Assembly: GCA_022822245.1 (NCBI GenBank)
Contig: JAJECB010000263.1
Location: forward strand, 1 to 21,534
Reading direction: 5' to 3'
DNA: 21,534 nucleotides
Origin: Gammaproteobacteria bacterium
GTDB taxonomy: Bacteria > Pseudomonadota > Gammaproteobacteria > HK1
Made by a program: the position numbers and the translations under genes. Each line of letters begins with the position of its first letter. The stretch's first letter is position 1. Below are positions 7,529 through 15,144 of this stretch, piece by piece. Under the pieces are notes generated by a model. That model was not told the origin of the DNA. It ran no database searches and saw only the letters and a program-made list of their open reading frames with translations.

Positions 7529-7559
7529 GAGCGGCCCGCCCGGAGGGGGCGGGCCGCTC
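7529..7559 (+). terminator. strong hairpin after the binding-protein gene
   Basis: GAGCGGCCCGCCC (7529-7541) pairs perfectly with GGGCGGGCCGCTC (7547-7559) around a five-base loop. No T-run follows. In binding-protein operons such a hairpin typically acts as a partial terminator or 3' stabiliser that leaves the binding protein in excess over the membrane components. Confidence 0.7.
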
Positions 7560-7624
7560 TCACCCCCCTACCGGCGCGCGATGCCGGCGCGCGTCGCCCG
7601 GCCGGGCTCGCAGGGAGGGCGGCG

Positions 7625-8722
7625 ATGCCGAACCACGTAGAGCTTGAGCACGTCACCGTGCGCTTCGGCGACTTCGTGGCCGTGCGCGACGCCCACCTTG
7701 AGGTCGAGGGGGGCGAGTTCTTCTCGTTTCTCGGGCCGTCCGGCTGCGGCAAGACGACGATCCTTCGCACCGTGTCGGGCTTCATCGAGCCGACGGAAGG
7801 CACCGTGCGGATCGGCGGCGAGGAGATGCGGGGCATCGGACCCAACCGGCGCCCGACCGCCCTCATCTTTCAGAACCTCGCCCTCTTTCCGCTCATGAAG
7901 GTGTGGGAGAACATCAGCTTCGGACTCCGGGTGCGCGGACAGTCCCGGGCCGAGCGCCGCCGCCGCGCCGACGAGCTGCTGGAGCTCATCGCCCTCCCCG
8001 GGCAGGCCGACAAGCTCGTGAACGATCTCTCCGGCGGTCAGCGCCAACGGGTCGCGATCGCCCGGGCGCTCGCCGTCGAGCCGGCCGTGCTGCTGCTCGA
8101 CGAACCCCTCTCCGCGCTCGACCTCAAGCTCCGCCAGCACATGCGCGCGGAGCTTCGCCTCATCCAGAAGCGGACCGGGGTCACCTTCATCTACATCACC
8201 CACGACCAGAGCGAAGCCCTCACCATGTCGGATCGGGTGGGGGTCATGTCGACGGGGGTCATCGAACAGGTGGGGACCCCGTCGCAGATCTACGGCGCCC
8301 CGTCCACCGCCTTCGTCGCGACCTTCGTGGGGGAGAACAACCCGTTTCGCGGGCGAGTGGTCCGGTCCGACCACCAGTACGCGGTCCTCGACACGCGCTT
8401 CGGGGAGCTCCGGGCAAGGAACGGAGGCGGGCTCGCGATCGGCGACGAGGCGCTGCTCTTCGTGCGCCCGGAGCGGTGCACGCTCGTCGAGGACGGCCCC
8501 GGCCCGACCCCGGACAACGTCTTCGAGAGCACCGTGACCCGGCTCGACCTCGAGGGCGCCTACTACAACCTCTTCGTGAAGAGCGAAGGGACGCGGGACA
8601 CCGTCGTGCACCTCACCAACAACCAGGACGTGTCCGCCCTCGCCCCGGGCACCACCGTGCGCATCGGCTTCCGGGCCGAGGAAGCGGTGGCCCTGCCCGA
8701 TGGCCCCCTCGCCGCCGATTAA
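7625..8722 (+). CDS. potA: ABC transporter ATP-binding protein, PotA-like
   Basis: The cytoplasmic ATPase of the import complex, 365 residues. Walker A is GPSGCGKT (37-44), the Q-loop Gln is residue 83, the signature LSGGQ is 135-139, Walker B LLLDE is 156-160 and the switch His is 193 (THDQSEA). The C-terminal ~100 residues form the TOBE-type regulatory domain of the PotA/MalK branch (LFVRPERC, then the HLTNNQD segment). GGGAGGG at 7613-7619 precedes the ATG at 7625. It stands second in the operon, 27 bases before the first permease gene. The symbol follows family resemblance; substrate specificity rests with the binding protein and permeases. Confidence 0.94.
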   Translation: MPNHVELEHVTVRFGDFVAVRDAHLEVEGGEFFSFLGPSGCGKTTILRTVSGFIEPTEGTVRIGGEEMRGIGPNRRPTALIFQNLALFPLMKVWENISFGLRVRGQSRAERRRRADELLELIALPGQADKLVNDLSGGQRQRVAIARALAVEPAVLLLDEPLSALDLKLRQHMRAELRLIQKRTGVTFIYITHDQSEALTMSDRVGVMSTGVIEQVGTPSQIYGAPSTAFVATFVGENNPFRGRVVRSDHQYAVLDTRFGELRARNGGGLAIGDEALLFVRPERCTLVEDGPGPTPDNVFESTVTRLDLEGAYYNLFVKSEGTRDTVVHLTNNQDVSALAPGTTVRIGFRAEEAVALPDGPLAAD

Positions 8723-8749
8723 GCCGATTAAGCGGGAGAAGTCGGCACG

Positions 8750-9916
8750 ATGGGGGCGGTACGGGACTTCCTGCGGCGCTACGGCGGGGTCGTCACCGCC
8801 TACGCGTTCCTCGGCTGCGGGTTCTGGCTCCTCGGCATGATCGTCCTTCCGCAGCTCCTCATGGTGGAGAAATCCCTGCTCTACAGCGACCGTTCGGTCG
8901 TCGCCGACATCTCGCGCGCGAACGCCGAGATCGACCGGCTGTTCGTGGCCCGCCAGCGTCTCGAGCGGCGCATCGACTCGCTGGGGAGGGAGCCGGCCGG
9001 CGCGGGCGGCGCCGCGGCCGCCGCCGCCGGGGGCACTTCCCTGTTCAACCCGTTCGGCGCCCGCGAGCCGGCGGGAAGCGAGAAGGGCGCGCCTGAGAGA
9101 ATCGACGAGGCAAGGAGCCGACTCGAACGGATCGACAGGGACATCGCGGAGCTCGAGCGCTTCGTCGCCGACGCGAGACAGCGCGCCGAGCCCCGCTACT
9201 CGCTCGAGAACTATCTCGAGCTCTTCTCCAACGACGCCAACCGGCCGATCTTCTTCAAGACCATCTGGGCCTCCATCCTCGTCACCCTCGTCGCCCTCGT
9301 CATCTGCTATCCGGTGGCGTTCTACCTCGCGAAGTCCGCCCCCGCGAACACGACCGCGCTGCTCATGCTCGGCCTCGTCGTCCCCTACTGGGTGAACGAG
9401 ATACTGCGGGTCTTTTCCTGGCTGATGATCCTCGCGGACCACGGGGTGCTCAACCAGTTCCTGATCGCGGTCGGGCTCGCCGACGGCCCCATCGACTGGC
9501 GCGACGGAAACAAGGCGGTCATCATCGGCATGACCTACGCCTATATCCTCTTCATGGTGTTTCCCATCTACAACACCATCGAGACCCTGGATCCGAACCA
9601 GATCGAGGCGGCCCGCGACCTCGGCGCGCCCTGGTGGCTCGTGCACTGGGCGGTCGTCATCCCCCACGCCAAGCCGGGCATCGCGGTCGGGTGCATCATG
9701 ACGTTCATGCTCGCCGCGGGCTCCTACGCGGTGCCGGTCATGCTCGGCAGCACCACCTCCAAATGGTTCACCGAAATCATCTACGACCAGTTCTACGAAG
9801 CCTCGGACTGGGGCCTCGGGTCCGCGTACGCGTTCGTCCTCCTGCTCGTGTGCCTGGTCTTCATCTCACTCATGATGCGGCTCTTCCGGGTCGGGCTGCA
9901 GGACATCGCGAAGTAG
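8750..9916 (+). CDS. potB: ABC transporter permease, PotB-like, with periplasmic coiled-coil insertion
   Basis: An inner-membrane permease subunit of 388 residues; PotB-type subunits are normally about 275-310. Helix 1 is about 14-38. Residues ~43-150 form an enlarged first periplasmic loop: a charged helix with heptad-like pattern (about 53-78), an Ala/Gly linker (82-97), a short NPFGAREP segment, and a second charged helix (about 115-146). Only then does the usual SLENYLELF segment and the remaining permease core follow. The cytoplasmic EAA loop that docks the ATPase is EAARDLGAPWWLVHWAVVIP (286-305). GGGAGAAG precedes the ATG at 8750. The insertion could form an antiparallel coiled coil near the binding protein's docking site; that role is inferred from topology. 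Confidence 0.92.
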   Translation: MGAVRDFLRRYGGVVTAYAFLGCGFWLLGMIVLPQLLMVEKSLLYSDRSVVADISRANAEIDRLFVARQRLERRIDSLGREPAGAGGAAAAAAGGTSLFNPFGAREPAGSEKGAPERIDEARSRLERIDRDIAELERFVADARQRAEPRYSLENYLELFSNDANRPIFFKTIWASILVTLVALVICYPVAFYLAKSAPANTTALLMLGLVVPYWVNEILRVFSWLMILADHGVLNQFLIAVGLADGPIDWRDGNKAVIIGMTYAYILFMVFPIYNTIETLDPNQIEAARDLGAPWWLVHWAVVIPHAKPGIAVGCIMTFMLAAGSYAVPVMLGSTTSKWFTEIIYDQFYEASDWGLGSAYAFVLLLVCLVFISLMMRLFRVGLQDIAK

Positions 9917-9927
9917 GCGCCCCGCCG

Positions 9928-11118
9928 ATGCTCGCAAGCGTGCTGCGGATGCTGGAGAAGACCTCCGGATTCGGCTACGCCGTCGTGGTCATCGGTTGCG
10001 CGTGGCTCGGCCTTCGAATCGGGCTCTTCCGCCACGGCCTCGTCGACCTCGTGGCGGGCACCATGGCGGGCATCATCCTCGCCTCGCTCCTCTTCGGGCT
10101 CGCCCTGTCCCTGCTCCGGACCTACCGTGACGCGACCCTCCGCTTTCTCGCCCGGCGCCACGGGCCGGACGAAGCCGAGCACCTGTTGCGCCAGGCCGAG
10201 CGCGCCGCCCGACTGGACCTCTCGTCCGCGGGGATCCTCAAGTACGGGGTGCTCGGGTACCTCGTCGCGTTCTTCGCCTACATGTTCCTTCCCCTTCTGT
10301 TCATGATCGTCGCCGCCTTCAACACGGTCGCGGTCCCGCCGACCGCGATTCCGTTCAAAGGGTTCACCCTGCACTGGTTCGCCGACCTGATGGCCAACGA
10401 GCCGCTCTGGTCCGCCGCCCTCAACTCGCTCGTCATCGGCGTCTTCGTCGTCGTGCTCTCGCTCCTCCTCGGGCTCGCGGGCGCGCTCCTCGTCACCCGG
10501 CTGCACAGCCGGCTCCGCACCCCGCTCTACGCCGTCCTCGTCTCGCCGCTCCTCATGCCGGGGATCATCCTCGGCATCTCCTCGCTCGTCTTCTGGAACG
10601 ACCTCGGGATCGGCGGCGGCCTCTTCGTCGCGACGCTCGCCCAGACCACCTTCATCGCCGCGTACTGCATGCTGATGTTCATCGCCCGGCTCCAGCGTTT
10701 CGACCCGCTGCTCGAGGAAGCGGCCCTCGACCTCGGCGGCTCCCACCGGCAGGTCTTCTGGTGGATCACGATCCCCTTCCTCAAGCCGTCGATCATCACC
10801 GCCGGGATCATCGCGTTCCTCCAGTCGTTCGAGAACTTCAACACCACCGTGTTCTCGATCGGCACCGAGACGACGCTGACGATCAAGCTCGCGTCGCTCG
10901 CGCGGAAGACCCCCACCCCCGAGGTCGCCGCGCTCGCGGCCATCTTCATCGTGATGACCGTCGCCATCGCGGTGGTCTACGAGCTCAAGCGCCGGGCGGA
11001 GCGGGCGGCGGAGGAGATCCGGGCGGAGCGGGCGAGACGGGCCGACGAGGCGATCGCGAGGAGCCGCGTCGAGCGCGACTTGCCGGATGGCGTGCCGGCC
11101 GCCCCGAGGACCGCGTAG
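9928..11118 (+). CDS. potC: ABC transporter permease, PotC-like, with extra N-terminal membrane helices
   Basis: The second permease subunit, 396 residues, against about 260 for typical PotC. Residues 1-100 are additional: two hydrophobic helices (about 14-34 and 38-62), then an amphipathic charged helix (about 64-98) predicted to lie in the cytoplasm. The standard permease core starts near residue 105. The EAA loop is EEAALDLGGSHRQVFWWITI (263-282). A highly charged Arg/Glu/Ala tail (about 353-390) follows the final helix. Two added helices keep the core's orientation unchanged. The ATG at 9928 is 11 bases after the potB stop and has no strong ribosome site, so translation is probably coupled. 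Confidence 0.92.
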   Translation: MLASVLRMLEKTSGFGYAVVVIGCAWLGLRIGLFRHGLVDLVAGTMAGIILASLLFGLALSLLRTYRDATLRFLARRHGPDEAEHLLRQAERAARLDLSSAGILKYGVLGYLVAFFAYMFLPLLFMIVAAFNTVAVPPTAIPFKGFTLHWFADLMANEPLWSAALNSLVIGVFVVVLSLLLGLAGALLVTRLHSRLRTPLYAVLVSPLLMPGIILGISSLVFWNDLGIGGGLFVATLAQTTFIAAYCMLMFIARLQRFDPLLEEAALDLGGSHRQVFWWITIPFLKPSIITAGIIAFLQSFENFNTTVFSIGTETTLTIKLASLARKTPTPEVAALAAIFIVMTVAIAVVYELKRRAERAAEEIRAERARRADEAIARSRVERDLPDGVPAAPRTA

Positions 11119-11140
11119 TGACGTCCGGAGGGCGGCCTGC

Positions 11141-11905
11141 ATGAGCCCGCGGCCGCGCGACGAGACCGCGGGAGAGGAGCTCGCCGTCTCCCTCCGGTGC
11201 CCCCCCGAGCTCGAAGGACGCGTTCCCGCGCCGGAGCTCGCCTCCCGTCTCACCCCCGAGTGGCTCGCGCGAATGCCCGCTACGGAACCGAGCGCCCTGC
11301 TCGGTGGGGTGCCCGTTCGCACCGTCAAGCAATGCCCGCCGTTCGTCGACGCGCTCCGTTACGGCATCCTCTTTCCGCTTGCGGCCGACATCACCGTGCG
11401 GGACGGCGAGCTCGAGTGGGACTGGGACATTCCTCCTCTCGCGTCGTCTCCGGTCACCCGGGCCCCGCTCGGAGTGCACCTGCCGGAGCAGGTCAAGGGC
11501 CTGCCGCCGTTCGACGCCGACGCCACCCGGTTCGTCATCAAGTTCACGAACTACTGGACGGTGGGACTGCCGGCGGGCTGGTCCATGCTCTTCACCCATC
11601 CCCTCAACCGGATGGAACTCCCGTTTCGCACCGTCGCCGGGCTCGTTGACTGCGACGCGTACGCGAGCAACTTCGTCCACTTCCCGGCGCTCTGGCACGA
11701 CGACGCCTTCGAGGGGGTTCTCCCCCGGGGCACCCCGGTGGCCCAGGGGGTCCCGGTCCGCCGCCAGTCCCTCTCGCTGGAGTGCGGGACCCTCGAAGGG
11801 CCGGAGCTCGCGCGGCACCGCGAGCTCCAGGCCGCTCTCGAAGAATCGGCGGGGGTGTATCGCCGGGAATACCGTGCACCGAAGAAGCGGCCCGGCCGGC
11901 GCTGA
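11141..11905 (+). CDS. uncharacterised protein, fifth gene of the Pot-type operon
   Basis: A 254-residue soluble protein with no signal peptide or membrane helix. I do not recognise a named enzyme family with certainty. Its middle (TVKQCPPFVDALRYGILFPL, then ELEWDWD, KFTNYWTV, STMLF-like SMLFTHPLNR, LPFRT, GLVDCDAY and FPALW) looks like a compact beta-rich domain and resembles uncharacterised proteins of marine bacteria and phages. The C-terminus is basic (APKKRPGRR). GGAGGG lies eight bases before the ATG at 11141, and the gene follows potC by only 22 bases, so it should be co-expressed with the transporter. A role in processing the imported compound is possible but unsupported by any motif. 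Confidence 0.8.
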   Translation: MSPRPRDETAGEELAVSLRCPPELEGRVPAPELASRLTPEWLARMPATEPSALLGGVPVRTVKQCPPFVDALRYGILFPLAADITVRDGELEWDWDIPPLASSPVTRAPLGVHLPEQVKGLPPFDADATRFVIKFTNYWTVGLPAGWSMLFTHPLNRMELPFRTVAGLVDCDAYASNFVHFPALWHDDAFEGVLPRGTPVAQGVPVRRQSLSLECGTLEGPELARHRELQAALEESAGVYRREYRAPKKRPGRR

Positions 11906-11915
11906 CTTCCGGCCG
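11893..11915. terminator. hairpin between convergent genes
   Basis: CGGCCGG at 11893-11899 pairs with CCGGCCG at 11909-11915, with the plus-strand stop codon in the loop. It lies in the 20-base gap between two converging genes and could serve both strands. There is no T-run. Confidence 0.35.
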
Positions 11916-11925
11916 ACCGGTTGGG

Positions 11926-12516
11926 TCAATTCCAGCCGAGGCGCCGGCTGTCGAGGGGGATCCGGCCTCGGGGCGCCTGGGTCAGCTCCTTGACGAGGCT
12001 CGGGCGGAGGGCGGGATCGGCACGGGAGAGCTGCCGGAACTGGGCTTGGGCACGCCCGAGGTCCCCGTCCCGAAGGTGGATCTGTGCCGCGAGAAGGGTG
12101 GCGTCAGGATCGTTGTCCGCGACCTGGCGCTCGACCGCGGCGAGGTGCTGCCTCGCCCGATCGGTGTTTCCCTCGCGCACCCGGATCCGGCCGAGGAGCA
12201 GGTGCGCGTCGGCGTCTTCCGGCCATCGGCCGAGATACCGCTCGAGCCGCTCGACCGCCTCGGTCTCGCAGCCGAGCGCCACCAGGGTGTTGGCATGCTC
12301 GAAGGAGGCCCGCGGGTAGTCCGGAAAGCGCCGCGCGGTTTCGGCCAGCATTTCGAGCGCCTCGTCGAATCGCCCGCGCTCCCGGACCACCAGCGCATAG
12401 TTGTAGGCAACGTCCGCGCGCTCCGGGTAGCGCCGGCGGAGAACCTTCAACTGCCGCTCCGCCTTCTTCCAGTCTCCGGTGGCGAGCAACTTCGCGACGG
12501 ACTGCAACGAGAACAT
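11926..12516 (-). CDS. tetratricopeptide-repeat protein
   Basis: A 196-residue all-helical protein built from about five TPR units: GDWKKAERQLKVLRRRYPER, ADVAYNYALVVRERGRFDEA, PRASFEHANTLVALGCETEA, ADAHLLLGRIRVREGNTDRA and PDATLLAAQIHLRDGDLGRA. Each keeps the W/L-G-Y-A-P pattern. No signal peptide or catalytic domain is seen, so it is a probable protein-interaction scaffold without a defined partner. It lies 29 bases downstream of the TetR gene on the same strand, probably in one transcript, and converges with the Pot-type operon. Confidence 0.85.
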   Translation of the reverse strand: MFSLQSVAKLLATGDWKKAERQLKVLRRRYPERADVAYNYALVVRERGRFDEALEMLAETARRFPDYPRASFEHANTLVALGCETEAVERLERYLGRWPEDADAHLLLGRIRVREGNTDRARQHLAAVERQVADNDPDATLLAAQIHLRDGDLGRAQAQFRQLSRADPALRPSLVKELTQAPRGRIPLDSRRLGWN

Positions 12517-12545
12517 GGACGGGCGTGCCGCTCCGACATCCCCGG

Positions 12546-13181
12546 CTACGGAGAGCCGTCACCGAGGACAGCGCCGTAGGAAACCCCGAGCCTCGTTCCG
12601 ATGAGATCCAGCGCGATTTCCAGTGCCTCATCCGGCGTCATCCGCGAAGGATTCAGGGCGCATTCCAGCCAGAGCCCGTCAAGCAATGAATAGATGCCGA
12701 TTGCGAGTTTTCGTACCGCTTCCGGACCGGGCGGTTCACCTCGACTGGCGAAGATCTCTTCGACGCACTGGCTCAATTCCTGGACATAGAGGTCGTAGAT
12801 CTCCGACTGAATCGCCGACACTTCGGGATCCGAGATCACCGGCTCAAGGAAGCTGATCCAGGTCTTCATCAACTTCCGGCCCGCGTCCGCGCGGCGCACA
12901 AGTATCGTCCTTGCAAAGGCTTCCAAGCGTGTTGCCGGGTCCGGCCCGGCATTCTTCGCCTCCGCGATGTACGCCATCACCGCACTTTGTCTGAAATGCC
13001 GGTATGACGCCCGAATGAGGCCGTCCTTGCCGTTGAAATGATGCTGCACCAGGCCAAGAGAAACGCCAGCGGAAGTCGTAATTCTTCGTACCGACGACCC
13101 CCGGTAGCCGTTTTCCGCGAGGCTGTCGAGAGTTGCTTCGATGAGTCGCTGGCGCCTCGGGCTCGCCCTGTCTTCCGCCAT
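12546..13181 (-). CDS. TetR-family transcriptional regulator, BetI-like
   Basis: A 211-residue DNA-binding repressor. The N-terminal helix-turn-helix is clear (RRQRLIEATLDSLAENGYRG, then SVRRITTSAGVSLGLVQHHF), and the RRQxLIEAT / QHHFxGKDxL pattern resembles BetI, the choline-responsive repressor. The C-terminal helical ligand domain (about 60-200) has the BetI-type CALNPSRMTPDEALEIALDL end. The ATG at 13181 has AAAGGAAA upstream and sits about 27 bases below a predicted start site of a near-consensus promoter. A palindrome beyond the -35 box is a candidate autoregulatory site. The inducer is unknown; neighbours do not include bet genes. Confidence 0.92.
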   Translation of the reverse strand: MAEDRASPRRQRLIEATLDSLAENGYRGSSVRRITTSAGVSLGLVQHHFNGKDGLIRASYRHFRQSAVMAYIAEAKNAGPDPATRLEAFARTILVRRADAGRKLMKTWISFLEPVISDPEVSAIQSEIYDLYVQELSQCVEEIFASRGEPPGPEAVRKLAIGIYSLLDGLWLECALNPSRMTPDEALEIALDLIGTRLGVSYGAVLGDGSP

Positions 13182-13214
13182 TGACCCGGATTTCCTTTCG
13201 CACGGTTCTCCTCC

Positions 13215-13243
13215 ATTACACCGGCGAGTCCGATCGCTGTCAA
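13215..13243 (-). promoter_or_regulatory. sigma70-type promoter of the TetR gene
   Basis: Read on the minus strand, TTGACA (13243-13238) and TGTAAT (13220-13215) are separated by exactly 17 bases, and the TetR ATG lies 33 bases below the -10 box. This is the best consensus promoter seen in the window. Confidence 0.75.
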
Positions 13244-13257
13244 CGAAGATTTGACAG

Positions 13258-13276
13258 ACGAGATAATCCGTCTCGT
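13258..13276. promoter_or_regulatory. palindrome, candidate TetR operator
   Basis: ACGAGA (13258-13263) and TCTCGT (13271-13276) are perfect inverted arms around seven bases. The site lies just upstream of the -35 box of the TetR promoter, as an autoregulatory operator might. Confidence 0.45.
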
Positions 13277-13380
13277 TTGCGAATGGCGGCGGGTGAGAGC
13301 ATCGCCGGTGCATGAGGGAACGAAGAAGCGAAGGGGGGCGAGGCCGAGCGGCACCGCGCTCTCGGGATGGCGCCGCTTCC

Positions 13381-14448
13381 TCAGGCGCAATCCCCACCTG
13401 CCGCGCGCGCCGCCCGGCACAGGTTCACGAGCTTTCGCCGCGCGAGATCCCGGCCGAGGAGCCCGAGCCCGCAATCGGGCGCCGCGACGAGCCGGTGCGC
13501 GTCGATGTGCGCGAGCGCGCCGGCGAGACGCCCGCCGATCTCCGCCACGCTCTCCACCCGGCTCCTTGCAATCGCGACCACGCCGAAGATCACCGTCGTC
13601 CGGCGAAAACGCTCAAGGAGCGACAGATCATTCGGGCGATGGGCATCCTCGATGCTCACCGCATCGATGGTCGAGTCCTCGATCGCGTCGGCCAACCGAA
13701 AGTAGCTCTCCGGATCGGCCTTCGGATAGTCGCGACGGTCGAGGTGATCGGGATAGCCGCAGCACATGTGGACGGTTCGGGTGACGTGCCCGGGGCAGCC
13801 GTGGAACGCGCGCTCGAGATGGTCGAATCCGTACTCGAGGGCTTCGTCGGGCTTGCGCGCGAACAACGGTTCGTCGATCTGGATGTGCCGGCAGCCCGCC
13901 GCGGCGAGCGCGAGGATCTCGTCGTTGAGGGCGGTGGCAAGGTCGCTCCCCAGCGCACGCGGGTCGTCGTAGTGAAGATCGACCGTCGTATCGGCGATGG
14001 TCAACGGACCCGGCATCGTGATCTTCACCTCCCGGTCCGTGCAACCTTGGGCGCGCCGGTAGTCTGCGGGCAGGAACGGCGCACCGGCGCGCACTGGCCC
14101 GACGATAGTCGGCAGGAGGGCCCGGAACCCGCGGTTGCGTATCGCCTTCTCCTCGAGACGCTCGAAGCTCACCCCTTCGAGATGACGGCAGTGGTAGTGG
14201 ATGTAGTTCTCGCGGGCGATCTCCCCGTCGGTGGGAATGTCGATGCCGGCCTCCACCTGGTCGCCGATCGTTTCGCTCACGCCCCGCGCGAGGATCGCCT
14301 CCACCTCGTCGCCTAGCTCCGCCATCGCCTCGGCCCATCCTCGGGTCGGATTGGTGCTGTCGGTCCCTTCCGGATGCGAGAACCAGTCCGGCAGGCGTAC
14401 GCACGCGGGTTTCGGATAGGCGCCGATGGTCGTGGTCAGGAGGGCCAT
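13381..14448 (-). CDS. MetE C-terminal-domain-like, cobalamin-independent methyltransferase
   Basis: A 355-residue single TIM-barrel protein matching the catalytic C-terminal half of MetE, which moves a methyl group to a zinc-bound thiol such as homocysteine. Zinc ligands are visible: His227 and Cys229 in VHMCCG, Glu267 in VSIEDAH and Cys326 in APDCGLGLL. IDEPLF (191-196) is the conserved barrel segment. The N-terminal folate-binding half of full MetE is absent; such short proteins (core-MetE or MetE-like II) use other methyl donors, often a corrinoid protein or an unidentified compound. The ATG at 14448 gives the usual TTTIGAYPKP beginning. The gene lies 200 bases upstream of the TetR gene on the same strand. 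The donor and acceptor cannot be read from the sequence. Confidence 0.9.
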   Translation of the reverse strand: MALLTTTIGAYPKPACVRLPDWFSHPEGTDSTNPTRGWAEAMAELGDEVEAILARGVSETIGDQVEAGIDIPTDGEIARENYIHYHCRHLEGVSFERLEEKAIRNRGFRALLPTIVGPVRAGAPFLPADYRRAQGCTDREVKITMPGPLTIADTTVDLHYDDPRALGSDLATALNDEILALAAAGCRHIQIDEPLFARKPDEALEYGFDHLERAFHGCPGHVTRTVHMCCGYPDHLDRRDYPKADPESYFRLADAIEDSTIDAVSIEDAHRPNDLSLLERFRRTTVIFGVVAIARSRVESVAEIGGRLAGALAHIDAHRLVAAPDCGLGLLGRDLARRKLVNLCRAARAAGGDCA

Positions 14449-15144
14449 GACGAAGACTCCGGTTTCCTGCTTGAAGGCCGTTCGGCAAGGGCCGGGAGAT
14501 CGGCGTCCTGCGGGAGCGCGGCTTCCCTCCTTCCCCCTTGCGGTCGGTGGAACGAACCCGACCTGGCCCTGCCGGTTGGCTCGACTGAATGGTAGTTCAG
14601 TGTCGGCTTCGGCACTATGGGTCCGGGACGCGGCCGGACCGTGATTTCGCCGTCAATCGCCTGGTGGTCGATCTCATCGAAGTAGCCACACAGATCTGCC
14701 TCGACCACCTCATCGTGACCGCGCCTTCCCAGTTCGTACGCCGCGCGTACCGCGTCGTGCGCACTGTGGCCAACTCGGTCTGCGTGCTGCTCCGGCTGCA
14801 AGTCCGCCTCGAAGATCGGCTCGAGCACCAGCACCGCCGCCGTACGGGGAGGGTTTCTCTCCGCCCTTGACAGAATGTTCTCCGCTGGTTGCGTTCTCAC
14901 CGGCGGACCCTTGTCCGGTCGTAGCGCCGACCGATTCTGTCAATCGTCAGGGTGACTCCCGAGAGTGAGCCTTTCCTTCTCGTCGCGTCCCTGCCTCGAA
15001 CGCGGGGCTGGTAGAATCCGCGCCCGATGATGCGATACGCGTTCCGGGCGCACTGGCCCCGGCCTCTCTCACCACTCCTTCGTCTCCGTGCCTTGATGAG
15101 GTGACGGAGTTTTCATCGCCCGCTCTGTTACGAGGAACACCACC
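14449..15144. other. gene-poor stretch with a reverse-transcriptase relic
   Basis: Apart from the fragment at 14661-14846 no gene is seen in these 696 bases. The last ~200 should hold the H-NS gene promoter, but no convincing -35/-10 pair was found. Confidence 0.5.
14661..14846 (-). pseudogene. group II intron reverse transcriptase/maturase fragment
   Basis: About 62 codons read AAVLVLEPIFEADLQPEQHA, followed by HSAHDAVRAAYEL, HDEVVEADLCGYFDEIDHQ. This is the early RT domain of group II intron-encoded LtrA-like proteins, including the first catalytic aspartate region (ADLxGYFDxI). The YxDD box, maturase domain and N-terminus are all missing, and the frame on both sides is unrelated. The piece is therefore a dead remnant of an intron ORF; no flanking intron RNA domains were recognised. 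Confidence 0.75.

Noticed and set aside
8712..8732. Tandem repeat of GCCGATTAA at the end of the ATPase gene
   Set aside because: Only two copies of nine bases; it simply duplicates the stop codon region and has no evident role.
7568..9667. A 699-codon open frame on the minus strand opposite the ATPase and first permease genes
   Set aside because: It mirrors two clear genes in a G+C-rich genome, has Asp/Glu/Gly/Val-rich low-information composition and no family resemblance.
9793..11328. A 511-codon open frame on the minus strand opposite the second permease gene
   Set aside because: Low-complexity Glu/Arg/Asp sequence without motifs; a shadow of the real plus-strand gene.
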